Assembly (NCBI GenBank): GCA_013331375.1
Contig: DUGO01000188.1
Span: 1-7,253 of the forward strand
DNA from: Candidatus Methanoperedentaceae archaeon
Lineage (GTDB): Archaea; Halobacteriota; Methanosarcinia; Methanosarcinales; Methanoperedenaceae
Reading direction: 5' to 3'
Length of the DNA: 7,253 nt
The notes under the pieces were generated by a model, which did not search any database, was not told the DNA's origin, and saw only the letters and a program-made list of their open reading frames with translations. Shown one piece after another: positions 1 through 6,736 of the stretch. Position 1 is the first letter of the stretch; every line of letters starts with the position of its first letter. The position numbers and the translations under genes are program-made.

Positions 1-915
1 CAGGGCGCGAAATGCATCGGCGGCGAGATAAGAGTAAATTCGCTCGACCGGGCACTCGAACTCAAGAAGCGCGGATACGTTGTCACCCCGGACCCGACAA
101 TCCCGGACAACCAGAAAGCGTTCAAGAGCGGTGCGATCAAGGAGTTCGAGAGGCACTCAAGGCTCGGATTCGTGACAAAGGAGGGCTTCCTTGAGGAAGT
201 TGACCGCCTGAGGGACCTCGGGTTCAAGAGAATCACACTCAAGACGGGCGCATATTCGCAGGCAGAGCTCGCGATGGCGCTGCGGTACGGCTCTGAGGCG
301 AAGCTTGACCTGCTCACAATCGACGGCGCACCGGGCGGAACAGGCATGAGCCCGTGGCCGATGATGAACGAATGGGGCATACCGTCCTTCCACCTGCATG
401 CGCTTGCGTACCGCTTTGCGGAAAAACTGAGAGAAAAGGGAATGAGAGTACCTGACCTGGCGTTCGCTGGAGGGTTCTCATCAGAGGACGGCGTATTCAA
501 GGCGCTCGCCATGGGCAGCCCGTATGTCAGGGCTGTGTGCATGGGACGCGGTCTGATGATACCCGGCATGGTCGGCAAGAATATCGGGGCATGGTTGAAA
601 GAGGACGACCTGCCGAAGACGATATCGAAGTACGGCACAAAGCCGGAGGAAATATTCGTCACGTATGAAGCCCTGAAAGAGAGATTCGGCAACGACATCA
701 ATAAGATACCGCTCGGCGCTGTCGGCATCTATACTTACTGCCAGAGGATGAGGACGGGCTTGCAGCAGCTTATGGCTGGCAGCAGGAATTTCCGGCTCTC
801 GACCGTATCGAGAAGCGACCTGATGTCGCTCACAGAGGATGCGGCGAAAATCTCGGGCATCCCGTATGTGATGGAAGCATACAGCGACGAGGCGAACAGC
901 ATACTCGATGAGTGA
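1..915 (+). CDS. Glutamate synthase-like FMN-domain protein (3' part, 5' end outside window)
   Basis: The frame is open from base 1 to the TGA at 913-915, giving the last 304 residues; the start lies upstream. The visible part begins with QGAKCIGGEI, which matches the QGAKPG-x-GG loop of the FMN-binding (beta/alpha)8 domain of glutamate synthase (GltB alpha-type). Visible residues 106-118, TIDGAPGGTGMSP, match its GHDGGTGASP-like loop, and AGGFSSEDGVFKALAMGS near residue 160 resembles the phosphate-binding strand of FMN barrels. In canonical glutamate synthase the next loop carries three cysteines (C-x5-C-x4-C) for a 3Fe-4S cluster. Here it reads VCMGRGLMIPGMVGKN, with one cysteine at residue 180, so that cluster is probably absent. 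The protein has no visible amidotransferase domain. Position upstream of glnA suggests ammonia assimilation, but a different FMN-dependent amino-acid or oxidoreductase reaction is possible. Family assignment is strong; exact function is uncertain. Confidence 0.85.
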   Translation, partial: QGAKCIGGEIRVNSLDRALELKKRGYVVTPDPTIPDNQKAFKSGAIKEFERHSRLGFVTKEGFLEEVDRLRDLGFKRITLKTGAYSQAELAMALRYGSEAKLDLLTIDGAPGGTGMSPWPMMNEWGIPSFHLHALAYRFAEKLREKGMRVPDLAFAGGFSSEDGVFKALAMGSPYVRAVCMGRGLMIPGMVGKNIGAWLKEDDLPKTISKYGTKPEEIFVTYEALKERFGNDINKIPLGAVGIYTYCQRMRTGLQQLMAGSRNFRLSTVSRSDLMSLTEDAAKISGIPYVMEAYSDEANSILDE

Positions 916-936
916 GCTGCTCGCTGAGGAAACACC

Positions 937-977
937 TGAGTCCGGCATTCCCAGCCGGGCTCAATGCATATTTTTAT
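937..977 (+). terminator. Hairpin plus T-run, candidate terminator of the FMN-domain gene
   Basis: Starting 22 nt after the TGA stop, bases 937-946 (TGAGTCCGGC) pair with 954-963 (GCCGGGCTCA) to give a 10-bp stem with one G-U pair and a 7-nt loop. A T-rich run, ATATTTTTAT at 968-977, follows after 4 nt. This resembles an intrinsic terminator. Archaeal RNA polymerase responds mainly to the U-tract, so the stem may be an aid or may have another role. It lies before the glnA promoter box, consistent with separating the two transcripts. Confidence 0.55.
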
Positions 978-993
978 CTGACCGGCTTTGAAA

Positions 994-1007
994 GAAAGCT
1001 TAATAAG
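994..1007 (+). promoter_or_regulatory. Candidate archaeal TATA/BRE promoter of glnA
   Basis: The sequence GAAAGCTTAATAAG holds a TATA-like CTTAATAA at 999-1006 preceded by purine-rich GAAAG, as in a BRE. Its centre is about 27 nt before the glnA ATG, and no Shine-Dalgarno motif lies in the 15 nt upstream of that ATG. Transcription would therefore start at or next to the start codon (leaderless mRNA). The T-rich ATATTTTTAT at 968-977 is an alternative box that would give a leader of about 30 nt. Confidence 0.45.
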
Positions 1008-1029
1008 CAAATAGACTGAACTTACGCGC

Positions 1030-2364
1030 ATGGAAAACCAAGAGATTCTGGAGCAGGTCAAGCAGGATAATGTAAAGTTCTTACAATTGCAGTTCACGGA
1101 CATTCTCGGCATCGTGAAAAGCCTGACGATACCTGCGCGCCACCTGGCGGATTCGCTGCAGTACGGCACGTGGTTCGACGGCTCATCAGTGGAGGGTTTT
1201 GCAAGGATACATGAGAGCGACATGTTCCTGAAGCCCGACATCTCGACCTATGCCGTGATACCCTGGCTGAAATCGGATGATGGGAACACTGCCAGGTTCA
1301 TATGCGACGTCTATAATCCTGACGGCACGCCCTTCGAGGGCGACCCGCGATATATTTTAAAGAAAGCGATCGCAGAGGCAGAAAAGATGGGGTTTGACTT
1401 TAATACCGGTCCCGAGCTTGAATTCTTCCTGTTCAGGAAAGAGAACGGTGCAATAAAACCGCTGCCTCAGGATAGCGGGAGCTACTTTGACCTCACCACA
1501 GACCAGGCATATAAGATACGCGAGGACATGACGCTTGCGCTTGACAGCTTCGGCATCAATGTGGAGGCTGCGCACCATGAGGTCGCACTCGGTCAGCATG
1601 AGATTGACTTTCGGTACGGGCATGCGCTGAGGACGGCGGATAATGCAACTACTTTCCGGTTCGTAATAAAAGCCATAGCACAGAAATACAATTTACATGC
1701 AACCTTCATGCCGAAGCCCATCGCCGGAATCAACGGCTCAGGCATGCACGTGCACCAGAGCCTGTTCAATATCAAGACAGGCAAGAACGCATTCTACGAT
1801 GAGAATGACAAGTACCATCTCTCGAAGATAGCATACAGCTACATCGCAGGGCAGCTCGCACATGCAAAGAGCATGTCAGCGGTGCTGTCACCTACCGTGA
1901 ACTCGTACAAGAGGCTTGTGCCAGGTTTCGAGGCGCCTGTGTATATATGCTGGGCAAGGATAAACAGGTCTGCGCTCATAAGGATACCAAGGATATCCGA
2001 GGGCAAGTACCAGTCCACCCGTGCAGAGCTGCGCTGTCCCGACCCGAGCTGCAACATATATCTCGCATTTGCTGTGATGCTGAACGCTGGTCTTGACGGC
2101 ATCAGGAAGAACATACAGCCGCCTGAGCCAGTCGAGGAAGACGTATATCATTTCACTGACGAGAAGCTCCACAAGCTCGGCATATCCACGCTACCAGCCT
2201 CGCTGTGGCATGCGATGGAAGAGATGAAAAAGGATAAGCTTGTCCAGGACGCGCTCGGCAAGCATACGCTGAACATGTTCATTGAGGCAAAGACACGGGA
2301 ATGGGATGAGTTCAGGCTGAACGTGACGCAGTGGGAGCTGGATAAGTATCTCGAGGTCTATTGA
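1030..2364 (+). CDS. glnA: Glutamine synthetase, type I alpha
   Basis: This 444-residue protein is a full-length GSI enzyme, which makes glutamine from glutamate, ammonia and ATP as a cytoplasmic dodecamer. The N-terminal beta-grasp domain contains WFDGSSVEGF with the catalytic Asp50. The catalytic domain shows GPELEFFLF (metal-binding Glu), NGSGMHVHQSLF (ATP/metal site), KRLVPGFEAPV (flap Glu) and NRSALIRIP (substrate-binding Arg). R59 in EGFARIHESDM matches the Arg that mediates feedback inhibition in GSI-alpha enzymes such as that of Bacillus. The adenylylation signature KNLYDLPPEE of GSI-beta is replaced by a stretch around EEDVYHFTDEK, so covalent control is not expected. The C-terminus, VTQWELDKYLEVY, is complete. 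The ATG is chosen because homologues start at this point and a TATA-like box lies 27 nt upstream. It probably works with an ammonia-assimilation partner, possibly the upstream gene. Confidence 0.97.
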   Translation: MENQEILEQVKQDNVKFLQLQFTDILGIVKSLTIPARHLADSLQYGTWFDGSSVEGFARIHESDMFLKPDISTYAVIPWLKSDDGNTARFICDVYNPDGTPFEGDPRYILKKAIAEAEKMGFDFNTGPELEFFLFRKENGAIKPLPQDSGSYFDLTTDQAYKIREDMTLALDSFGINVEAAHHEVALGQHEIDFRYGHALRTADNATTFRFVIKAIAQKYNLHATFMPKPIAGINGSGMHVHQSLFNIKTGKNAFYDENDKYHLSKIAYSYIAGQLAHAKSMSAVLSPTVNSYKRLVPGFEAPVYICWARINRSALIRIPRISEGKYQSTRAELRCPDPSCNIYLAFAVMLNAGLDGIRKNIQPPEPVEEDVYHFTDEKLHKLGISTLPASLWHAMEEMKKDKLVQDALGKHTLNMFIEAKTREWDEFRLNVTQWELDKYLEVY

Positions 2365-2373
2365 GATTTATAG
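2365..2373 (+). promoter_or_regulatory. Candidate TATA box for the LutB-like gene
   Basis: GATTTATAG directly after the glnA stop contains TTTATA at 2367-2372. With usual archaeal spacing, transcription would begin near 2395, leaving a leader of about 30 nt. A weaker ACTAAATAC at 2382-2390 is the alternative. Co-transcription with glnA is also possible because the gap is only 60 bp. Confidence 0.35.
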
Positions 2374-2424
2374 ACAAATCAACTAAATACCACAGAGTGA
2401 AGGGCATGCGGCAGCCCAAAGCCT

Positions 2425-3624
2425 ATGAACCCTGAAGAAGTCCTTGCTCTTAAAAAGGCATTCAGCTCGGTGCTGGAGCGGCAGTCGAGGAACCAGTTGG
2501 CGGACCTCGATGAAAAGAAAAGGCGCCTTAAGGCGGCACGGGAGCTGTGCGTTGGGAACCGGGCACTTCTGGATGAAGCCGCAAAGAAACTCACCGCGAA
2601 CGGCTTTCGCGTCTATTTTGCCAGTGAAAAGGACGAAGCGTGCGAGCTCATACTCAGGGAGATGGGGGATGAGAAGCATGTCGTCAAGTCGAAGTCCAAT
2701 GTCACGAAAGAGATTGAGCTTGCAGCTTTCCTCGGTGAAAAGGGCATCAACGTTGTTGAGACCGATATCGGCGATCGCATCCTCCAGGTGCTTGAGCTGC
2801 ACCCGTCGCACCCCACCGCGCCCATAGCGCACGTTTCCGCAAAGAGCATATCGCGCAGGTTCAATGAGATGGGCGTGAAAGTTGGCGGGAAGCCTGAGGA
2901 CATCGTGGGTTACGTGAGGGAGGATGTAATACAGAGCATCGGCAGCGCGAATATAGGGATAACGGGCGCGAATGCGATAACAGTCGAGGAGGGTGCCGTT
3001 GTCATCACACATAACGAGGGGAACATCTTCGAGGTGGCGCGCAGGAAGAAGCACATCGTGGTGACCTCGACTGACAAGATTTACCCGAACCTCGAGGAAG
3101 CCATGAACATGCTGAAGGTGCTGTCTTACAATGCCACCGGGGCGACCATACCATCTTTCGTTGAGGTCATAAGCGGTGTGAGCAAGACTGCTGACGTGGA
3201 GAAAAAGTTCATCAAGGGCGTGCACAATCCGCATGAGGTCGTCGTCATCATCCTGGACAACAAAAGGAGCGAGATTGCACGCAACGGGTTCAGGGAGCTT
3301 CTGTACTGCATCGGGTGCGGCAACTGCCTGATGCACTGCCCGATGTATAATGTGGTGGGCACTGAGTATGCGCAGGACAGCCATCTCGGAGGCAGGGGGC
3401 TGGCGTTCCATTCACTGAGCAACGGCTCCAGCAGCGATAAGCTGAAGTGCTGCCTGATGTGCGGGAAATGCAGGGAGGCATGCCCCGTGGACATAGACGT
3501 GCCCAAGATAATCAGGGAGCTTCGGAGCAAAGGCATATCGGATGAAGTCTATTATTTCCTGCGGGCGCATCTTTTGTGGGCGTGCTACAGGACTGTGCTT
3601 GCGGTGAGCAGGGGGCATGAGTAG
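2425..3624 (+). CDS. LutB-like LUD-domain iron-sulfur protein
   Basis: This 399-residue protein has an LUD domain (about residues 70-285) followed by a dicluster ferredoxin module. The LUD part shows VKSKSNVTKEIEL, NVVETDIGDRI, HPSHPTAPI and GITGANAITVEEGAVV, all typical of the family of LutB and LutC. C295, C298, C301 and C305 form one CxxCxxCxxxCP motif, and C343, C346, C349 and C353 form the second, so two 4Fe-4S clusters are expected. LutB belongs to the LutABC complex for L-lactate oxidation in bacteria. Classical LutB is about 470 residues with a further C-terminal domain; here the chain stops some 45 residues after the second motif, in a hydrophobic stretch around YYFLRAHLLWACY. No lutA (CCG-domain) or lutC gene is visible. 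An electron-transfer or 2-hydroxyacid dehydrogenase role is inferred; the substrate is unknown. ATG 2425 is the first in-frame start after the in-frame TGA at 2398; it has no clear ribosome binding site. Confidence 0.88.
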   Translation: MNPEEVLALKKAFSSVLERQSRNQLADLDEKKRRLKAARELCVGNRALLDEAAKKLTANGFRVYFASEKDEACELILREMGDEKHVVKSKSNVTKEIELAAFLGEKGINVVETDIGDRILQVLELHPSHPTAPIAHVSAKSISRRFNEMGVKVGGKPEDIVGYVREDVIQSIGSANIGITGANAITVEEGAVVITHNEGNIFEVARRKKHIVVTSTDKIYPNLEEAMNMLKVLSYNATGATIPSFVEVISGVSKTADVEKKFIKGVHNPHEVVVIILDNKRSEIARNGFRELLYCIGCGNCLMHCPMYNVVGTEYAQDSHLGGRGLAFHSLSNGSSSDKLKCCLMCGKCREACPVDIDVPKIIRELRSKGISDEVYYFLRAHLLWACYRTVLAVSRGHE

Positions 3625-3712
3625 AGAATCACAGGAATGACCTGCCGTCTTATTCCGCTGAAGTGCATCTCCATACCATGGGCGTCCATCTACTATGACT
3701 AACCAAGGCTCT
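3625..3712. other. Convergent intergenic spacer
   Basis: These 88 bp separate the ends of the plus-strand LutB-like gene and the minus-strand sugar-nucleotide operon. There is no long T-run on either strand. Only weak pairings are visible, such as CAGG-AATGA-CCTG at 3632-3644. I see no gene in it. Confidence 0.6.
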
Positions 3713-3730
3713 TCAGGCAATATGCCTGAA
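3712..3730. repeat. Perfect inverted repeat over the stop codon of the decarboxylase gene
   Basis: TTCAGGC (3712-3718) and GCCTGAA (3724-3730) are perfect 7-bp inverted arms around the 5-nt spacer AATAT. The minus-strand TGA stop at 3715-3713 lies inside one arm. In mRNA this would form a small hairpin at the end of the operon. It may protect the 3' end or assist termination, but no U-tract follows. Confidence 0.5.
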
Positions 3731-4639
3731 ATACTCCACAGTCCTGCGAAGCCCATCTTCAAGCTGTATGACCGGCTCCCAGCCGAGCACCTCACGCGCC
3801 CTTGTTATGTCGGGTCGCCTCTGCTTCGGGTCGTCCACGGGCAAGTCAGTGAATACGAGCCCCACATTTTTCCCGGTGATTCTCATGACTATCTGTGCAA
3901 ACTCCAGTATCGTGTGCTCCTCAGGATTGCCGATATTGACAGGCTCGCAGTAATCTGACATCATGAGCCTGTACAACCCGTTTACAAGGTCATCTACATA
4001 GCAAAAGCTGCGCGTCTGGGAGCCGTCTCCATACACTGTGAGCGGTTCGCCGTTGAGCGCCTGGGAAATGAAGTTGGGTACGACCCGCCCGTCGTTCAGG
4101 CGCATCCTGGGACCGTATGTATTGAATATGCGCGCTATGCGCGTATCCAGACCGTGATACCTGTGATACGCCATCGTGATGGCTTCAGCGTAGCGTTTTG
4201 CCTCGTCATAGACGCTTCGGGGTCCCACAGGGTTAACATTTCCCCAGTACGTCTCTGGCTGCGGCGATACCTGAGGGTCACCATATACTTCGGATGTGGA
4301 CGCCAGCAGGAATTTTGCTCTCTTCTCCTTCGCAAGCTCAAGCATGTTGTACGTGCCCATAGCACCTACCCTGAGCGTCTGTATGGGCAGCTCCATGTAA
4401 TCGACCGGGCTTGCAGGGCTCGCAAGATGAAATATATAATCTATATCCCCTTCGATGGCAAGCGGCTCGCTCACGTCATGGTTTATCGCCCTGAAAGCCT
4501 CTGAACCGATGCCCCTTATATTTTGATTCGAGCCCGTGCTGAAGTTGTCCACGCAGAGGACAGTATGCCCTCCCCTGAGAAGCAGCTCGCAAAGATGTGA
4601 ACCGAGGAACCCGGCGCCTCCCGTGACCAGAGAAATCAT
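3713..4639 (-). CDS. UDP-glucuronate decarboxylase (UDP-xylose synthase)-type SDR
   Basis: This 308-residue protein is an extended short-chain dehydrogenase/reductase that would convert UDP-glucuronate to UDP-xylose with bound NAD. Near the N-terminus, GGAGFLG (7-13) is the GxxGxxG NAD-binding loop. UXS-type hallmarks follow: [16 protein letters not shown] with the catalytic-type Glu117, [19 protein letters not shown] with the YxxxK pair Tyr144 and Lys148, [19 protein letters not shown] and [13 protein letters not shown]. Length matches UXS. It is the last gene of the three-gene operon, 9 nt after the preceding stop. I chose ATG 4639 because GAGGAG ends 5 nt before it; the GTG at 4645, two codons earlier, would overlap that ribosome binding site. 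UDP-glucose dehydrogenase, which would supply UDP-glucuronate, is not in the window. A closely related epimerase activity cannot be excluded, but the motif set favours the decarboxylase. Confidence 0.88.
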   Translation of the reverse strand: MISLVTGGAGFLGSHLCELLLRGGHTVLCVDNFSTGSNQNIRGIGSEAFRAINHDVSEPLAIEGDIDYIFHLASPASPVDYMELPIQTLRVGAMGTYNMLELAKEKRAKFLLASTSEVYGDPQVSPQPETYWGNVNPVGPRSVYDEAKRYAEAITMAYHRYHGLDTRIARIFNTYGPRMRLNDGRVVPNFISQALNGEPLTVYGDGSQTRSFCYVDDLVNGLYRLMMSDYCEPVNIGNPEEHTILEFAQIVMRITGKNVGLVFTDLPVDDPKQRRPDITRAREVLGWEPVIQLEDGLRRTVEYFRHIA

Positions 4640-4644
4640 TTGCA

Positions 4645-4650
4645 CTCCTC
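4645..4650 (-). promoter_or_regulatory. Ribosome binding site deciding the start of the decarboxylase gene
   Basis: On the minus strand the sequence runs TGAGGAGTGCAAATG. GAGGAG overlaps the stop codon of the upstream gene and sits 5 nt before ATG 4639. This supports ATG over the GTG at 4645 and suggests translational coupling. Confidence 0.6.
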
Positions 4651-5656
4651 AGAACTCTACGGACGAAGAGTCACCGATGTTCAGTGAGTTGTACTTGCCC
4701 CTGACCTTTACGTCATCTCCGATAATCGATGAGTGCAGGTTGACCTTAGAAAGGTGGGAGCCTGAGCCGATTATGCTGTTTGAGATTATGCTATTATCAA
4801 TCTCGGTGTCGCTTGCGATAGAGGCATGCGGACCGATTACTGAGCTGGATATCGACACATTCTCCCCGAACGCCACGGGCGGGATGACGACTGATTCTGT
4901 GACCCTGGCACCGTTATTGAATCCGCCGGTCTCCTCAAGCATCACCCTGTTGGTCTCGAGCAGCGACTCAGCCTGACCGCAGTCATACCATTCCGAAACC
5001 ATGAACGTCCTTAACCTGCGCCCCCTGTGCACCATTTCCTGTAGCGCATTCGTTAGCTGGAACTCGCTCCTGTAACGCACGTCGTTCCTTATCATCTCGT
5101 CAAGCACCTCGAATAAGGTCTTCGAGTCCCTGATAAAGTACACGCCTGCAATCCCCAGGTCAGACTTCGGTCTGGAGGGCTTTTCCTCGAGCCCTCTCAC
5201 GCATGATTTCTCATCAAGCTCAACGATACCGTATTTGCTCGGATCGCTTACCTGCGTCACCCCGATTGAGCCTGCGCATTTTCCGTTTGCTATGTGCTTC
5301 TTGAGAAAATCCACGTACCCTGCCCTGAATATCATGTCCCCTAGAGCTATCATGATCTCGGAGTTGCGGACAGCGTCCCTTGCGACATAAATCGAATGAC
5401 CCAGCCCGAGCTGCTCTGCCTGCTCGACGAATGTTATGTTCATGCTGCCTGAATAGTACTTCTCAACATACGATATGAGAAGCTCTTTTTTATAACCCAC
5501 TACCAGTATCACTTCTTCAGGCTCGATGTCCCTCATCTTATCGAGTATGTGCCCTATTATAGGCTTGCCTGCGATATACACCATCGGCTTCGGCTTGGTA
5601 TATGTGTGCGGGAACAGGCGCTTTCCCGCACCTGCCGCCGGGATGATTACCTTCAT
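4649..5656 (-). CDS. Sugar-1-phosphate nucleotidyltransferase with left-handed beta-helix tail
   Basis: This 335-residue protein joins a sugar-1-phosphate to an NTP, releasing pyrophosphate. Residues 1-240 are the NTP_transferase fold. The pyrophosphorylase signature AGAGKRLFPHTYTKPKPM is at 8-25, the metal-binding LGD at 105-107, YGIVELDEK at 142-150, EKP at 158-160, EFQLTNALQ at 198-206, and WYDCGQAESLLETN at 223-236. Residues 249-332 carry hexapeptide-like repeats (for example SSVIGPHASI, NSIIGSGSHL, SSIIGDDVKV) of a left-handed beta-helix. The architecture matches long RmlA-type glucose-1-phosphate thymidylyltransferases and archaeal UDP-glucose pyrophosphorylases; QLGLGHS resembles the GLGHA loop of GalU. 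With the decarboxylase gene next in the operon, UTP:glucose-1-phosphate activity is an attractive inference, but the base and sugar are not proved. Its start lies 3 nt after the preceding stop codon. Confidence 0.87.
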   Translation of the reverse strand: MKVIIPAAGAGKRLFPHTYTKPKPMVYIAGKPIIGHILDKMRDIEPEEVILVVGYKKELLISYVEKYYSGSMNITFVEQAEQLGLGHSIYVARDAVRNSEIMIALGDMIFRAGYVDFLKKHIANGKCAGSIGVTQVSDPSKYGIVELDEKSCVRGLEEKPSRPKSDLGIAGVYFIRDSKTLFEVLDEMIRNDVRYRSEFQLTNALQEMVHRGRRLRTFMVSEWYDCGQAESLLETNRVMLEETGGFNNGARVTESVVIPPVAFGENVSISSSVIGPHASIASDTEIDNSIISNSIIGSGSHLSKVNLHSSIIGDDVKVRGKYNSLNIGDSSSVEF

Positions 5657-5659
5657 TTT

Positions 5660-6655
5660 TTACCGACCGTAGAATTCCTTGATGCGTACCGTATCGACCG
5701 GATGAGGCGTCGAGACTTCGTGAAGTATGGTGTTCTCAGTTGCAACTATGCTGTGCGGCGTGCCTGGCTTAATCCTGACCGTATCATTGCGCCCGAAATA
5801 TTCTTTATGGTCCTCGAAGTCCAGGTATCCCGAGCCGCTGACTATGAACATGGTCTCGTCCTTTTTCTCATGATAGTGGAACGACGTCTGGAAGCCCTCG
5901 TATAATAGCAGTTCCTTTGTCAGGTATTTCTCAGTGCTTATGAGCGTCTTTTCATAGCCCCAGGGCTTGTCCTCACGGTTTGAATATTCCTTCTGGATTC
6001 CTTCAAGGTCTTTCGTTGTGTCCACAGCCATCCAGAACAGGCTATCCTCCCTGTAATATCCGAGCTTGCCGCCGTCTGCAAGCAGCGGGAAGACCGTTTT
6101 TTCGATATCCCCGGTCTCGAACTCTTTGAATGATTCGCGGATTTCCTTCCTGAAACAGTAGATACCCCCATTGATATAATACTCAAGCAACGGCTTTTCC
6201 TTGAACGACCGTATCTTGTCATCCCCCAGCTCCACAATTCCGTAGGGGCTCCGCATCCGCGTGATGAACATGCTGGCAGGGAAACCTGACGCTCTGAATT
6301 TGCCTATCATCTTTTTGATGTTGATGTCCGCGACCACGTCGCCGTTTCGTATGAGCACGTCGTCATCGACCTTCTCAAGACCGAGCCGGATGGCGTTGAG
6401 TGTGCCGAGCGGGGTCTCTTCGACTGAATACTCGATGTCGATTCCGCCCCACGAGTTCCCGTATCTCTCCTCGATTTTTTCGCTCAGGTACCCGGTGAGC
6501 AGCATGACCTTCTCGATGCCTGCAAACTTCAGGTCAAGAAGCTGCCTGTCAAGTATCGTGTATCCCTCTTTAATCTCCACAAGGGGCTTGGGACGTTCGT
6601 TAGTGATGGGTCGCAGCCTTTTGCCAGACCCGCCGCAGAGTATCATTCCTATCAT
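5660..6655 (-). CDS. Nucleotidyltransferase-cupin fusion protein
   Basis: This 331-residue protein has two domains. Residues 1-222 are a sugar-phosphate nucleotidyltransferase: [17 protein letters not shown] at 8-24, PLGTLNAI at 82-89, metal-binding NGD at 104-106, PYGIVELG at 137-144, EKP at 153-155 and VDTTKDLE at 211-218. It resembles HddC/mannose-1-phosphate guanylyltransferase-type enzymes. Residues 229-331 are a cupin like type II phosphomannose isomerase, starting KPWGYEKTL, with metal ligands H260, H262 and E267 (HYHEKKDE) and H301 (PGTPHS), and ending [12 protein letters not shown]. The order matches ManC/AlgA, but those proteins are usually about 450-480 residues, so this is a compact version. 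It could couple isomerisation of a sugar phosphate to nucleotide activation; the sugar is unknown. It is the first gene of the operon. ATG 6655 fits the family N-terminus and lies about 30 nt from a TATA box, with no ribosome binding site. Confidence 0.87.
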   Translation of the reverse strand: MIGMILCGGSGKRLRPITNERPKPLVEIKEGYTILDRQLLDLKFAGIEKVMLLTGYLSEKIEERYGNSWGGIDIEYSVEETPLGTLNAIRLGLEKVDDDVLIRNGDVVADINIKKMIGKFRASGFPASMFITRMRSPYGIVELGDDKIRSFKEKPLLEYYINGGIYCFRKEIRESFKEFETGDIEKTVFPLLADGGKLGYYREDSLFWMAVDTTKDLEGIQKEYSNREDKPWGYEKTLISTEKYLTKELLLYEGFQTSFHYHEKKDETMFIVSGSGYLDFEDHKEYFGRNDTVRIKPGTPHSIVATENTILHEVSTPHPVDTVRIKEFYGR

Positions 6656-6680
6656 ACTGGGCTATTAATTCATCAGTCCT

Positions 6681-6690
6681 GTTTATAAGC
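6681..6690 (-). promoter_or_regulatory. TATA box of the sugar-nucleotide operon
   Basis: On the minus strand GCTTATAAAC contains CTTATAAA (6689-6682), preceded by CAATCAA. Its centre is about 30 nt before ATG 6655, so the transcript would have a leader of only a few bases. No GGAGG-like site occurs before the ATG, which agrees with leaderless initiation. The AAGCTTA-TAA core resembles the glnA box. Confidence 0.6.
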
Positions 6691-6699
6691 TTGATTGTT

Positions 6700-6717
6700 C
6701 GCAAGTTTATTCTTGCG
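6700..6717. repeat. Perfect inverted repeat just upstream of the operon TATA box (possible operator)
   Basis: CGCAAG (6700-6705) and CTTGCG (6712-6717) are perfect 6-bp arms around TTTATT. The repeat ends about 10 bp upstream of the TATA box for the minus-strand operon, where archaeal activators or repressors commonly bind. Binding by a regulator is inferred from position and symmetry only. Confidence 0.45.
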
Positions 6718-6736
6718 GTAGATGTTGAGGATATTA

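Noticed and set aside
928..951. GGAA...TTCC pair upstream of glnA considered as an NrpR-type nitrogen operator
   Set aside because: The spacing is 16 nt rather than the 6 nt of the known NrpR operator, and the pair lies within the hairpin region.
481..1241. Two overlapping minus-strand open frames across the end of the FMN-domain gene and the glnA start
   Set aside because: They oppose well-supported coding sequence, have no recognisable motifs, and are opposite-strand shadows.
2383..3411. 342-codon open frame on the minus strand opposite the LutB-like gene
   Set aside because: It lies wholly antisense to a gene with clear LUD and 4Fe-4S motifs, shows no recognisable domain, and is explained by the GC-rich codon use of the plus strand.
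3632..3656. Short pairings CAGG/CCTG and GGAAT/ATTCC after the LutB-like gene
   Set aside because: The 4-5 bp stems are mutually exclusive and no T-run follows, so they are not a supportable terminator.
4154..4976. Plus-strand open frames of 116 and 146 codons opposite the sugar operon
   Set aside because: Both are antisense to conserved SDR and nucleotidyltransferase motifs and have low-complexity or motif-free translations.
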